64,000 nt of DNA from Strongylocentrotus purpuratus (GCF_000002235.5 NW_022145612.1:14438809-14502808), one strand, 5' to 3'; shown: positions 38,314-52,239, counted from the stretch's first letter. Notes: generated from the letters alone by a model not told the origin. Numbers and translations: made by a program.

Positions 38314-38490
38314 TGTATAAAACAAATAGTGAATGGTCTTTTTTCGTGCAATGAAACAATATTTTGCATTCGGTGAAAGATGAGACGCTATATTCAACTC
38401 GGCTGCACCTCGTTGAATATCTTTCACCTCGTGCAAAATCTTGTACCATTGCACTCATGGCCAATTGGCCATTCACTATTTGTATACTAG
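38314..38490. mobile_element. Fold-back element in a locally CpG-richer stretch
   Basis: The left arm ACAAATAGTGAATGGTC pairs with the right arm GGCCATTCACTATTTGT, and inner arms (GATTCGGTGAAAGAT-like and ATCTTTCACCTCGTGC) also pair. The upstream 38155-38225 stretch has repeated ACGCGC. Confidence 0.5.
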
Positions 38491-38499
38491 GTATGTGGA

Positions 38500-41400
38500 T
38501 TATTGAAAATTCAAAGGGTTTATCTGGTCATCAAAAGCATATTGTTAACCTGCACTCGCGCGTAGTCAACATGATAACATTCAGATGAAGAAGACTTTGG
38601 TAGTTACTTCCTGCACTTATAATCAATGCAGTGTGCAATATATAATTCACAGGCAAGCCTTTATTTTGCTATACCATATAGTTTCCACAATATTTCTTCC
38701 CGTTTAAAGTCCATAATGCCCACGTGTGTTTGTGATACGGTTGCCCTTAACTTGTCTTGAACACATGAGATAAACTTGATGATGCCCCTCAAGCTTTTTA
38801 AATGAATTAATTAGGAATTTCATCAAGTTGGAGTGACTGGACTGTGATGCATTGCACACAGAAACTCCCGAAAGACCACCCTTGGAAGATTGCAGCCAGC
38901 GAGTTGTGAGGGCATCATAGCAAGTCGACCTAACTCCTCATCACAGCAAAATGCCTTGTGACACTAGGGCAGGGGTAGATCCAGGATTTGGTAAAAAATA
39001 AAGGGGGCCCAAAAGAACAAGGGCAAAATTCCAAAAATAATATGAAAAGCACAACAACAAAAATGCTATTTTTAAAAGTTCAGGTAATTTTCCTTTGTGA
39101 CCTTATTGGATGGCGCTCTGGATTTTAAAGAGTTAAAGAGTTGGACCAAGTGTGTTAGCCCCCCCCCCCCAAAAAAAAAAACACACAACAACAACAACAC
39201 CTATCAGCCAATGTTCTAGGGCAACATTGACGACACCTCTGCTTATAAGTACCCCTAATAGTTCACAGCATGTCCTGCTAGCTTACACACATACATGTCA
39301 TAACATCCTATGCATGTATTTATCTTCATTTAAATTATAATTTGTCTCTAGCTCTGATAATGACTTTAGCCTGGCTCATGTGGAATGACAAGTGAGCAAG
39401 TCTCCGTCCCAGTCACACACGCAAACCAAGTATTTCATGAGTACAGTAGGTGAATCTCATTGGAATCAACCTTTTAAAGAATCTCAATCACCTGTATGAC
39501 ATATAGGTGTCCTCCAAACAAGGAGGCTTCATCGGTCGTTTGGCCTATTGACGAAAGATATTCATGTCAATACTATGGTACAGTACATAAGAATTCTGGA
39601 CGTCGTTTCACAAAACCGTCATAATACAAGTTCACAGACATTCCATTGAAACGCATGTTAAATCTAATACACGCATTTCAATAGGATGTTGTTAAACTTG
39701 TACTTATGAGCCTATGAGCAAACACTAACAAAAATCCATATTACAATTACATCAATAGCCTAGGAAATAATAAAAATATAAAATACAATGTTCATTATAC
39801 ATGTACCTCAATAAGAATCATAATTCACTAACATAAACAAGGATTTCATTTCTCTTTATCAAACGATTAATGCATGTCAAAAACAGAAAAGACTTCTTCA
39901 ACGTTTGAAATGATCTAGCATGAAACCACAATTAATCCATGTGAACTATCATGCCAACAAGACTAAGATGTCAATAATTGTCAAAAACTATTTTGAAAGG
40001 TCTTGAGACACTTCTAATCAATATTATTTGGGAACGATTGTTTTCAAGAAATTTACTGCAGCATTACCAAAGTGCATAAACTTCACATTGCATTCTCAAT
40101 AACATGGATGCATGACTAAAAATTATAATTTGTCCAAATCAATAACAATTTACCTTCCCTGCCCTGTAATGATCAATGTATAAAAGCTACAAATATTAGG
40201 ACTCTTGCATTATCCTGTGGTGAGTCATCATTCCATTAGTTATGAATTGTTCCCTCCTTTAGCTTTCAACTGGGGCATCTTTTTATCAACGGTATCAATC
40301 ATCTGATGCTTTTGGCAGTAAAGATTCTTTTCATTTTAAATCTCCTTGACCTTCTACAGAATCGGTATGATCCTATTTAGATTGAATATGTATACATGTA
40401 CATGTACAGAATTAACTTTGAACTGTAAGTTACATAGAAGAGCAGATTCATGCAACAGACGCTATGCCTTTTATGGATATACTACACGTACTGTCCACAT
40501 ATATCCATGCTTGTTTTTAAGAATTTGGTTTCAGATATTTTACGTAGTTCACACTTTATACCAAACAAATAATAATATATTATACATACCATCCATGCAT
40601 CCATTAATTACAACAGGGATTCAAATTCGAATTAAATGTAGAATTATTACCCTGATCCTGTCTATACTACCATGAGACCATTCCCCAAGTAGGTGATAAC
40701 TCCTCCCTGAAATAAATATTTTCCAGCAATATATATTGGATAATAATTTGGACATTTCTGGTACCACTCTGTACATTTCTTGATAATCAACTTCCCCAAA
40801 TTAGTTTATATGCAGATTCTGTTTGCGAGAAATGCACAGAGCTTGAGATACATGTATATATTTTGTTTAAACAGAGAGAGAGAGAGAGAAAGAGAGAAAG
40901 AGAGAGAGGATTGTGGAGGTAAGTTAATGAACCTACAGTGTACATGTAATCCTACCATCATTTAACAGTATATCCCTACCTTTTGCTTTTGGAAGAGAAG
41001 AAGGTAAAGAAGAAGAAGAGGAGAGAGAGAGGGATACCGGTAGTCAGATAAGGGCTTCACTGAGATAATCGCAGTGTCTATTTCAGGTGAAATTGAGACA
41101 GGGACCAAGGATTGATATTATGCACATCAAATGCAAGACATGCCCTCATCTCAAATTTGTCATTTGAGAGGCAAGAATCCTGAGGTAAAGATCTCTTAAA
41201 GAGTGCCCTGGATTCCACATCAATTTGCAGTAATTTGATTTAATTCAAATCAATCATACAAGAACAAGCATCCCACCCTTCCTACATGATTTTGTGGATG
41301 TCTGTGGCAAGACATCAAGTCACAAAACATGCACTAGCATCACACATCAATAACATGACAAATATGTCCAGAGTGTTCAATGCATCACACACTCATTGCC

Positions 41401-42300
41401 GATCCTGACCAATTGTAGAAATCATGCATCGAGGTCCCACTCCATCAGACTTTCATCCATGATGAAATGCATGGCTGTATACATTATTAGTAACATATAA
41501 AAAGTCACTGCACTTTGCATGCATCATCCGGATGATGTGCATTATTCTGCTGCAACAAGTCAGAGTGATATTGACATGTGTTACAGACATGTGTAAATAA
41601 TTCACAGGAATTGAACTCATTTCAGTTTTTTGAACATCAAATTGAAGTCAAGGTTGAATATTGTCAACATGACATCTGAATGTCAGGATCATATTATGAT
41701 ATGTTAATGTGACGTTTAATAGGTCAGAGATAGAAGGGGCTCAATGAGGTAAAGAGATACATGAGAGAGGGAAAGGACGAGAATGAGAGAGTGCATGGAG
41801 AAAGAAAGGGAAAGAGGGGGAAAGGGGGAGGAGAAAGAATAAAGGATTACAGTGAATATACATGGAATATAAAGCATGACACAAGAGAGGAGAGTTTCTT
41901 ACATGTTTGTCGTATGTACACGTAGGGGAAATATCTCAGCCTACATGTAGTAGTATACATGTATGATGTAGGTACTCTACTTAAAAACAGTAGGAAATAC
42001 AAAAGTGGAACAAAAATAGTGAGGATTCATTCTTTGTCCAAGATCACATCATAAAGACATACACGATGTATACAACGAACTGGTGAAGAAGATTGAAAAC
42101 TCAACCAATCATATTGATATCAATCATGTTTAATACCCTGGGGACTGACTCTTCAAACCTTATCAGGGGTATTAAAACTGATACACCAGTAATATTATTA
42201 AAGACATCTCATGCTAGTACAGATATTTACTTTGCCCATGAATTAATACATATACCGGTAGTGTGAATACAAATTATAACGCCATACAATTTTTGTTCTT
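38500..42300. other. Non-coding stretch with small repeats
   Basis: It holds a C-run (39160-39170), a fold-back at 39599-39712, a GA-rich microsatellite (40873-40909) and purine-rich sequence at 41740-41850. No exon is supported. Confidence 0.35.
39599..39712. mobile_element. Fold-back element related to 59496-59627
   Basis: The arms ACCGTCATAATACAAGTTCA and AAACTTGTACTTATGAG are inverted, with TTCCATTGAAA/TTTCAATAGGA inside. The same structure occurs at 59496-59627. Confidence 0.5.
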
Positions 42301-42303
42301 TAA

Positions 42304-42497
42304 TACAGTCAAACCTGTCTATAGCGACCGCCTAAGGGAAACGCAAAAAGTGGTCTTTGTAGACAGGTGGTCTTTGTAGACAGGTTCCTTTAGTACATGT
42401 TTCAATGAGAAACCATTTTCAAGGGAAACAAAAAATGTGGTCCTTGTAGACAGGTGGTCTTTGTAGACAGGTGGTCACTAAAGCAGGTTTGACTGTA
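42304..42497. mobile_element. TA-flanked MITE with CAGTCAAACCTG ends (Tc1/mariner-like)
   Basis: The element runs CAGTCAAACCTGTCTATAGC to CAGGTTTGACTG and is flanked by TA on both sides. The internal GTGGTCTTTGTAGACAGGT is repeated three to four times. Confidence 0.7.
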
Positions 42498-42957
42498 TAT
42501 AACTACCAGCAGATTTATCAAGAAAAAGTGATCTGCTTATAAATGTACATCAATAAACCATCTTTTTAAGCACAATACATGTCATACAAATGTACATGTA
42601 GTTCTTGCAGTTCATCTGCAGTTCTGCCTAGAAAAAATACCAGTGGGCCAATATTGATTACAAGTGGTCTACAGCCTTAATCAAGTTTTTTAAAAGGAAA
42701 GATGAAATTATTATCAAAACACCTTCGATATCTTGTAATTGCATGCAGGAGGATGTGTACAAAATAATGATTACCCCCAAAATAACATCTTACATTATAG
42801 AGTCACTTCATGCACTCTTTCTTTAATATCTCTTCTTAAGAAATCCAGAGGGGCATATGGCATTGGAAACCTTCTAGTGAACCCAAAGAATGAAGGAATG
42901 TATTTTGTGTTTGATGCTTTCAGCATTCTTCTACAAGAACACTTGCACATATTAGTT

Positions 42958-43505
42958 TTAAAGGGGAAGTCCACCCTGAAATTAAGTTAGTTTTAATAGG
43001 AGTAGAAAAATGAGAGAAACAAGTCAGTGAAAGTTTGAGCAAATTCCGATTAAAAATAAGGAAGTTAGGATTTTTGAAGTTGTGATCAATCAAACACAAA
43101 TTGGCAACTCTATGACGTATCATGCGAGCTCAACTTCCATTTGCTCAGTACTAAAAAAATCTAAAATTTTCATTTTCCCTCAAGAAAAATTTCAACCATA
43201 CATGCACCCTAAATATAATAATTGCAAATATGTTTCTATACTCCCCCTGCAAGGAACAAATATATATTCCGTCATCAATAACGAAGAAAACATGATTTTA
43301 TGGAATATTATGCACAAAGCAAATGAAGGAGAGCTCGTATAATAAGTCACAGAGTTGCCACTTTGTATTTGATTGATCACAACTTCAATAATTCATAACT
43401 TTCTTATTTTCATTCAGAATTTGCTCAAACTTTCACTCACCTGATTTTCTTATTATTCTGCCTCTATCGAAACAAACTTATTTTGGGGGTGGACTTTCCC
43501 TTTAA
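42958..43505. mobile_element. TTAA-flanked fold-back MITE (ends AAAGGGGAAGTCCACC)
   Basis: The left arm TTAAAGGGGAAGTCCACCCT pairs with the right arm GGTGGACTTTCCCTTTAA, and the pairing continues through AGTTGTGATCAATCAAA, CAAATTGGCAACTCT and others for over 150 bases per arm. A diverged piece lies at 50545-50800. Confidence 0.8.
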
Positions 43506-46500
43506 GAGCAATTCCTAGAACATATGTACATGAATGAATCTCTTTATTTTTTAGCATGTGACATACACTGTACAGTGCAAAAAATTGCATTTTCATGTAG
43601 ATGCAGACATGTACATGTACATAAAAAAGGCCATTTCACTGCGAATACATTGCATATGAAATATATTATCGGCCTTGCTAGTTCTTTTCAGTGCTTTTCT
43701 AAAATGCTACAAAGCTTCCTGCTATAACGCTTCCTCACACAAAGGTTGCTCCTAACAATGGTGAATGCCTGCCAGAAATGACAATAATGACATACAAGCC
43801 AATTCTGTGAATTCAAAAATCACAAATTGATTACATACACCGACTGTCTTTGTCCTTGTTCACACACATCGGAAATGAATATCATCCATTATACAACATT
43901 CTAGCATGGACCTCTTCCCCCTTAGAAATACAAAAAGACAAACAAAGATTAAAAACTAAAAGGTTGAAAAAAATGAAACCTTCAAAATGAGATGGTGCCA
44001 ACTAAATTGGCCTATGAGGGGAATGAAGATAAGTTACATGGAATCATCAGGCAATTCAGGAATCATCAGGCAATTCAGGAATGACAATTTTAATGATTTA
44101 CTGTGGTACTGTACATCGAGATAATCCTACACAGTTCATTATGTGATATAACCTCTATTCAAAACATCACAGAATGACTTGTACACAAATATCATGAGAG
44201 GAAGCCTTCACATACTTGTACAATGTACAATTTCCTTTTTCATGTACGATAACTACATTAAAGTGACTTGACTGCACTACCTTCTTCGAATTCTGAATTA
44301 TAATAATTGCAATGGAAAAGCAAACAAAAGTTTCTGTAGGCCTCTAAGTAAATAATTAATCTAGAATCAAGCACTCAGTGAATTAGAGAAATAACATTTC
44401 CACTTCTATCTTAGCACAGGTTGCCTGGTCATTCTTCACTATTCTCCATATAACCACACATATATCTAAAGCTGCAGGGAAAATATCTCCAGGCAATGGG
44501 CAATATAACTCACAAGGGGGAAGTAGAATGCTATCTAAACATTTCTTAATGCAAACTGACATGTGTCAATCAGTACTAATTGTATTTTCTACCAGAGGTG
44601 CAGAAATATTAATTGGTCAAAATAAATAATCATGGAGTTTATATAATGCATTGTTGCATTTGTAGATGGAGGTACTTTCGTTCTACAGGGTATACAGTAT
44701 GCCTCTACTCTATGTACCAATTTAAGGGATGAGATACAAAATACATAAATCTAAATGTGGAAGCTTTAGGGTAGCAAGTGAGTAGCCGACTTGAAAGTTA
44801 AAACTAAAGGCTTGCCCTATTTAACCCATCATAAAATCTTTAAGTACCATCACCATGTCCATGTGCAAGCTAAATCAGTAAATGTACCCGGTAGGCAAAT
44901 CTGAATACTGTAAATGTTGTCATGAGAATGTCCACAATAAATACATACATGTACCTAATTGTACATTTTTTTTCTTTTCCATTATTTTGGAGAGGCAGAC
45001 ATGATTTTTCTGAAAATTATAATAGGTACATCACATGTAAACACGCGTACATGCAGGCCAATATAAAAAAACACGTACATGTACATTCAAAACAATGAGA
45101 TTATAACAGAAATACATGTACACAATGTCTGAAGAAAGATCAGCATCTTACATGTACTACGGGACATCTAGGCTACATTACAGAATTGACTGTGGCAGCT
45201 AGCACACACTCCTCCCTCCCTCCTTACACTCATTTGGTAGAACTGCAGTGAACACACTGCTATGGTGTAAAGATATCAAATTTGATCGTGGTTAGCCAAT
45301 ATGTCAGATTTATGCATATGACTCACAGGCGACTGAGCCCCTCTTATGCAAGAATCTACACTCCTTTTGTGTGTGACAGCATCACAGACCCCTTGTTATT
45401 CTCCCAAGACATTGCATCTGCACACGCCTGATTCGGTTTATTCACATCTAGCTCGTACTGAGGGGAAGAAAAAAAAGCTTAGAAATGTCTGCCCTCTCTT
45501 CGTGCTAGCATGGCATGGCTTGTGCACAATAGTCAGGGCAGCGCTTTTTCAATTCATACACCTGCGTCTCAACACCCACATTTAGAAAATCCATCAATCA
45601 CAGTTGCATTTCATTTAATGGCCCATTTATAAATTTAGACAGTTTTATTTGTTCAGGTTCAGAGCTTAATGTTATGGGCACTAAATAATTATTGCATAGC
45701 CCAGAAAGATAATATCCCTTTCAGGAGAAGTTAGACTTTGTTCATACATTTCTAATAGGGATGGATTTTGAACAAATACAGAACCAACTGTTTACCCTAG
45801 TATTGTGCAGGCAAATGCATGTATAGAAAATAGATACACATCAATTTTGTAAATTTGTATTGAGCTGAAATGTGTGTATTTCAATTCCTGAAAATGTAGA
45901 ACAGAGACTTTTTTAATGGAAAGTAGTACATTTTAAGAACCCACAATGGATTTCCTTAATCAAGGGAAGTATTATTTTTCCTTCAAAACCCTGCATAACA
46001 AACATGGCACCCAATAACTATATACAAGGTCATGGCTAAGAAGCAATAGAAACAGAGATTCACTATTCGAAGGGGCAGTTTAGGGTTAACCTGGCATCTT
46101 TCCAAGGACCTACATGTATACACAGTCCGATCTCGGCAGACTCCAATAGGATGAGCCAAATGCCTGTGTCAAACACTGCCAAAAACAATCACCAATGATC
46201 AAGCTTACTCTAACATCATGCACAGTGGGGTCAAAGATTTGTGTACAATCTGGTCTTGACATGCGGCAGTAAATCACCAAGGTATAGGATAAACACCCTA
46301 CTGAACTTGACTCCGGTTTGAACAGAAACAAATACTCTCTCCTCACGACATTCCTGTGCTCTGTGATCTCCAGCGCAGCTGCTTTGTTTCTCATTTGTTC
46401 TTGCCTCAAATGCTACATGAACTTCATGCGGTAAATCTAAAAATGAGCTGCATTTACACTGCGAGCAAAAGGTGTCAATTGTTCTCACATTCCAGTGTTT

Positions 46501-46563
46501 CGTCAGTAGTTGCTGAGCAACAGCAAACACGACAAAATTAAAAAATCCAACACTAGATAGAAC
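43506..46563. other. Non-coding stretch
   Basis: There is a two-copy 19-bp direct repeat at 44041-44079 (AATCATCAGGCAATTCAGG) and several (CATGTA)n tracts. No exon is supported. Confidence 0.35.
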
Positions 46564-46921
46564 CAGACCTGCCAACCTCTGGAGTTCAAAACCTGTATTC
46601 TTTAATCCCAAAAGTTGTGTTTTACTGATGAAAGTTGTATTCTCAAAAATAAACACAAACTGTTACACGCAGCAATCCTTCTTACAGTTCCTACGCATGG
46701 GAAGAATTTTTGTTATGGATCATTGGTTGAATATGCATGATTACGTCACGACTGGTGTATTCGATGAACCAATAAACATCCCCTAATTGCCGATATGAGA
46801 TGCTTGTAGGATACTTTACAAGACAGAATGGGCATTTTATTATCATTTTTTTTTTGGAAAATCGTATTTGCTTCTAAAAATCGTAAGAAATATGACTAAA
46901 TCGTACTGGTTGGCAGGTCTG
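46564..46921. mobile_element. Fold-back MITE with CAGACCTGCCAACC ends
   Basis: The left end CAGACCTGCCAACCTCT and right end GGTTGGCAGGTCTG are inverted. Flanking TAGAA-like sequence on both sides may be a target duplication. Open frames overlapping it are not genes. Confidence 0.65.
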
Positions 46922-49256
46922 TAGAATGTGGTTTTGAATGTGGCCAGTGGAAATTTCACAGATTTTTGCAATGTAAATGCTGCTCTTGAAACATTAGCAA
47001 ATGATTGCGCGTTTAGGACATGTGACTCTCCAGTAGTGTAAATGGCAGCCAAAACAATCGATGATTTTTTCAAAAGGTGTTAGGGCTGTGCAAATGGGCC
47101 TATTTTGTAGAAGACTTTACAAGTAGTCCAGAATTGGCCAATTTTTCTACGGGAAGTACTTACATGTGCTCATGCACCTACAATTAGCCTACCTACAATA
47201 CATGTGCAAGCTAATGCACTTGCATGCAATATCGTATACTTCCCTAGAATTGGATATCCTGCTTCACTTTTTCATTTGAAAATCTTCAAGAAAATTCTTA
47301 CTAAAGATGTTAAGGTTATATTAAAAAATATATGATTTTAGAATGAATTCAGAATAATGGCCATCAAAATTTGTTTTCACCAAGTGTTAAGTTGGGTAAT
47401 GCTAATCAGTGTAATAATTGTCCTCCCCTGTATTGGAAGGATGTCCTAGGAGCTTCCTCTTTTTTTTTTTCTTGAATCAAAATATACATTTCCTGAGGGC
47501 AATCTTATTTATTCCAAATGGCTACCCTATGTCTTGTGTTTTGTTTTGATTCCTAGCTCTAGTTCAAATGCTCTTAAACACTTTCGGGATTGTCTCACTA
47601 TTTGTGGTTCTTGTGTACGTACATACATGTACATGTACATGTGTATTCAAGAAAAAGGGCAGCTCATATCCATCCATACTACAGTCATCCAGACACTAAC
47701 ATTTGAGAATTCATTGTTCTGTTAAAGATATTACTTGCGTTGGTACTCTTTTCCAAGTGATGTACAATGTCAGAAGATGAGAATCAGAGTAGACTGCTAA
47801 GTCCATCAAGAAATTAATTGGATTGTTGTGGGCTAGAGAAATGGCATGCATGCCCAACAGGGTTGGCAGAGCCAGGGAAATGTTACGACCATTGACCTGG
47901 AAGTACTATGAAACCTGGGGAAACCAAACATACCATTCAGCATTATTTATTCCTCAAATACAGCACTTTGCCTCCTATCTCTAACCCCTACTCCCCCCCC
48001 CCCCCTCCCACAAAAAAAAGCATATTGAAATTTTCAGTTGAAAGAAGACATATTTTTAAAGTAGGTTTCAAACCTGTACATGTACATTAAATGCACTTAG
48101 GAAACAATTGCAGAAAAAAATTACTGAAATTGAAATTTGGTAATGTTTAGAACCCTGATGATCGGTTACAGGGTTAGTAACTGGAAGTGTATTTAACTGA
48201 AATATCTATTAGTAGAAGATATGTACATGTACATGTACCGGTATTTAAAGCTCATAATTTGACTACAGTTTAGCAGCTTGGGACCTCTTACAGAAAGAGC
48301 AAAATATGTCTTAAAGTTAATGATTGGTTCACTTTAATGTCTAAAATGCTTCACTTGGATGCACTAGCCCTCAAATTGTTATATTTATTGTTATTCATTA
48401 AGATGACTCCAATTTGACTTGATAATAGCCCTTGATTTTTGTATTTTTGTAATTATATTGTGATAGTTATCATCACAGCCATTTTAACCTTGGGAGTAAC
48501 TCTCAGGCCCTAATTCACAAAGGAAGTTTGTCAACAAGACAAACCTCCTTTGTGAATTCGGGCCTCAGTGTTCATACCATTCATTTTTTTCATATCAATT
48601 AATTTTCTAACATTCAAATGGCATTTTCTTGGCTTGCGATCTTTCCTCATGTACACTGCTGATTCCAAGCTGTCTCTGAGATTTCATTCCTAAAGACTAT
48701 GCCATCTACTCCCCATGATACATACGTACTTAATCCAATCAATCAACCCATTAAGACCTGCAATATGGTTGTAATGGTATTGAGGTAGATCACTCACTGC
48801 ACCTGATGTCTAATGCCCAGGAAGGGAAATGCAACTGAGACTCCACAAGCATAAATTGCTTCTCGCAAAGAAAACCCAAGTACATGTCTACATGTACAGT
48901 ACCCCACCTCGAGACTCCACTTATAGGCGTGTGTACAAGTACAATACAGGAGTACGACTTTACTGTCATCTTTTAAGTGATACTTAGCTCATAACAAGTT
49001 TGATTATTTTATTTATCATTGGATAATTGGTTCAAAGCCCCAATGGGGTTTGAACGATACAAACATTACAAAGACAGGGCCAAGCCAAAACGTTTTGTCC
49101 AAAAAAAGAGTTTGTTATTCCATACATCTACATGTATATTTTTGTCATTTCATATTCAAATTACTTTTAACATGAGGTTATAATTCTTACAGTGTACATT
49201 TTCTCGATGAAATTGTCATACATATTCAAAATAACAGAATTGGCTTTGTCATTTGA
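46922..49256. other. Non-coding stretch
   Basis: It holds a short hairpin at 48502-48568 (GGCCCTAATTCACAAAGGA and its inverse), a C-run at 47993-48005 and (CATGTA)n tracts. No exon is supported. Confidence 0.35.
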
Positions 49257-49460
49257 TCATTGATTTGATTTGATTTGATTTGATAAGGTTTTATTCGAAT
49301 ATTCAACAATACAGCTGGAGGCTGATACAAGTGAATTTACAAGGTAAAAATAATTCCATAGACATAAAAATATAATTATATGCTTTAACACTTTTAAATG
49401 AATCCAGATATAAACAGTACATAGTAAATAAATCATAAATAATGAAAACAATGGTTCTTG
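49257..49460 (-). mobile_element. Possible LINE or SINE 3' end with (ATCAA)n tail
   Basis: On the minus strand a non-coding body leads to TTCGAATAAAACCTTATC and then a pure ATCAA pentamer tail, an arrangement usual at the 3' end of non-LTR retroelements. No coding part is present. Confidence 0.35.
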
Positions 49461-49841
49461 ACATGTCGCGATAAAGAGCCTAAAACCAGTAATTTCATAA
49501 ATTGACCTCTACATTTGATCACTGACCTACGTGTACATGTGCTTACCCCCAAATCTAATCAGACTGTCTTCCTATAGTATGGTGATACATACTATCATGT
49601 TTGAAGCTTTTACCACTAGTGGTTCTTGAGAATTTATATTGCGATAACAAGTCCAATAGCTTTAATTTCATAATTGACCTCTATGATGTTCTGGTTTGCT
49701 CAACACTCTTCATCAAACAAATAATAATTCCAAATATAGTACAAAATGAGAGTGGCAAATCATGTACATGTACATGTAAGTAGAAAGCAATGTACAGACA
49801 AGAATACTGCAGACATTTCACTACAAAGTCTCACACGCCCA

Positions 49842-50040
49842 TTAAAGGCACACTGTCCTACTTGTAGCTACTTGCTCCCTTTACATAGAAAACTTCCCCG
49901 ATCGGTGCCTGTTGGTCCCCCATAATCCTCTTTTTCTTATGTTAAATGAGAGCTGAGTTAATAAGATAGCCACCTGGCTCGCTGGGCTGTCAAATCCCTT
50001 CTTGCTGAAGTAGTAAAGCCTACCTTTAAGTCAAGAACTC
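49842..50040. repeat. Dispersed repeat, related to 58570-58760
   Basis: The order CTACTTGCTCCCTTTA, GGTGCCTGTTGGTCCCCCAT, TCTTATGTTAAATGAGAGC, GATAGCCACCTGG recurs in diverged form at 58570-58760. Confidence 0.5.
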
Positions 50041-50544
50041 ACTCAGATACAATGGGGAGCTTTACCACATACATGTACCCACCACACTATGAATAAATCA
50101 TAAGAGAAAGCAGCAGTTACATAACTCTTAACAAAGACTACCGTAATAGGGAATTTGAGCATTATGCAACAGCTCATCCTAATCTGATTTGTCATCTAGT
50201 CCAAGGAGTTTTGCTTTGTCAGAAAAAGACACGTGTACTAATTGTATGCATATATACTTTTGAAATAAAAGTTTCTCTTGACATCTGAAAAGATAGTCAG
50301 AAGATTTTCACATAGCAATAATCAATGAATGAAAAGTGATTCTCTTCATAGAAATGGTAGGTAACCTAGGGTTTAGGAGAGAATTTAGAGAAATATAAAT
50401 AAATTGATATACATTAGTAAACAGAGCTAACATTGCTAAACCAAGTTGTCAAATAACTCTGTTCTACGTTTATAATCTATAGCGTAGACCTTATCAGTAG
50501 ATTAGTGGTGTTATGATTAATAGTCTGGGTCTATTGGCATCATT

Positions 50545-50815
50545 GGTCACAAATTGGCATCTCTGTGACATGTATCATTAGGTCCTCTCCCATTTACAGA
50601 ATAATGAATAAATTGTCATTTTCTTAGTCATTGATAAAGAAACCGATTTGTTTCATACAGGGGTCGTTTCTGTGATGATAATATTTAGATTGCATGTATA
50701 ACTGGAAGGGGACCTTCCAAAGATGAGTCAAAGATTTGCTGATTTATGTTTCATCAAACGCAACTTCAAAAATTCATAACTTTCCTATTTTTAACGGATT
50801 TGCCTTTGTCATCTA
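50545..50815. repeat. Diverged fragment of the 42958-43505 MITE family
   Basis: It shares CACAAATTGGCATCTCTGTG and CAACTTCAAAAATTCATAAC blocks with the intact element. Confidence 0.4.
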
Positions 50816-50896
50816 CATGTACATCTGTTTAGATTTTATTCACCAGTACATCCTTGGTATATCTGTTTCTGTTTTGTGCAAGGATAAATTTGAGGA

Positions 50897-51313
50897 CGCA
50901 GAGATGCCAACCTTCATCAACAACAAAAAGTATTCTTAAGAGCAAAAAACAGTATTTTTGAAAACATCTCTCACCTTAACATATCGCCCAATCGAGCAGC
51001 TTAAAAAAAACGGCAGTACCTCATATGCGTACGCGGATCGGAGCGCGACGTGCATACAGTACACGTGGGTTGTTCGCAATGTGCACAGTTTGGAGCCCGT
51101 ATCATCGTCCTGCGTGCATCGTTTGAAGACATAGGTGCATAATACACTTACAACACAAAGCCCATGATTGGAAATTAAGAAAAACGTTAATAAAAAGATA
51201 TTTATTAAAAAAAACATAACAAAACATACAAAAACGGTACTGCCGTATTCATAGCAAAAAACCGGAACAAATAGGGCAAAAACGGAACAGTTGGCAACTT
51301 GGCATCTCTGCAA
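50897..51313. mobile_element. Fold-back MITE with GCAGAGATGCCAAC ends
   Basis: The left end CGCAGAGATGCCAACCTTC and right end GTTGGCAACTTGGCATCTCT are inverted. It abuts another fold-back at 51317. The 125-codon minus-strand open frame inside has no coding character. Confidence 0.6.
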
Positions 51314-51316
51314 ACA

Positions 51317-51692
51317 TGTCCGCTAAAATAAGGATCGTCTGCATTTTGGCAGACATTTCTTATTTTCGATCTGCGCGTTGGTGATGCGAAAAACGGATTC
51401 CGCAATGATTTTCTTGATGCATTTTACATGGACTTTGTACTGAGACTTTCACGTTATGAGCGATAAATCCTCAGGAAGACGGACAACCCATGAAAGTAGA
51501 CGGTGAACTGGGAGTAGACCCCTCTATATTTATTACGTGGAATCAGAGCGTCAATGAAAAAAAATTGTCCACGATCATCAAAGTCAATGTAAAATACTTC
51601 AAGAAAATCATTGCAGAATCCCTTTTTTTCGCATCACTAACGCGCAAATAAAAAAAAGAAACGTCTGCAGACGATCCTTATTTTTTAGGACA
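51317..51692. mobile_element. Long-armed fold-back element
   Basis: The arms TGTCCGCTAAAATAAGGATC then GTCTGCA, and GCAGACGATCCTTATTTT then TTAGGACA, are inverted. Pairing continues deep inward (GTGATGCGAAAAACGGATT with AATCCCTTTTTTTCGCATCA), so most of the 376 bp could fold. Confidence 0.65.
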
Positions 51693-52239
51693 CAATTTGT
51701 TCACGTAATATGAGTAGGGAGGCCAATGCCCGGGCGTAAGGCTTCTACACCTACGATTTGTGCGCTCGTCGCCCACTTCAAAAAATTAGCAAAGGGAAAA
51801 AAATGATGTAAAAATAAAAATTGAAGAAAATATGAAAAGAAAATACAATTATACATTTCACAACATACCTATAATCACGGATCTGTAACAGTCTTTCACC
51901 ATTTGTTGACAATCTTGCAGATTTTGACGTTTTTTAATCCAATAATTGTGGTTGCAGACGACCTTGACGCACTCGCACCACCGACTAAGAAAATCCTAGA
52001 GGGCGTAGAGGTTTGCTCACTAAAAACCTTCTCATTGGCAGAAGGTAGACCCTAAAAATATGGGATCCGTTTTGAGTAAAGAACTTTTGATAGAGATCAA
52101 CATTTCAGATGTTCACAATTGCCACTTCTAACAACTAGAAAATATAAAGAAAAAAGATTGTATCTTTTTAAATACAGATTTTTACAAACTGAACATTCGA
52201 AAGTAGATAGAGTACGATGTTTCTGTCAATCTTGCGTTG

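Noticed and set aside
46231-46656. A 141-codon minus-strand open frame
   Set aside because: It overlaps a fold-back MITE end and has no coding composition or domain.
50936-51313. A 125-codon minus-strand open frame
   Set aside because: It coincides with the interior of a fold-back element, and its hydrophobic composition comes from AT-rich sequence.
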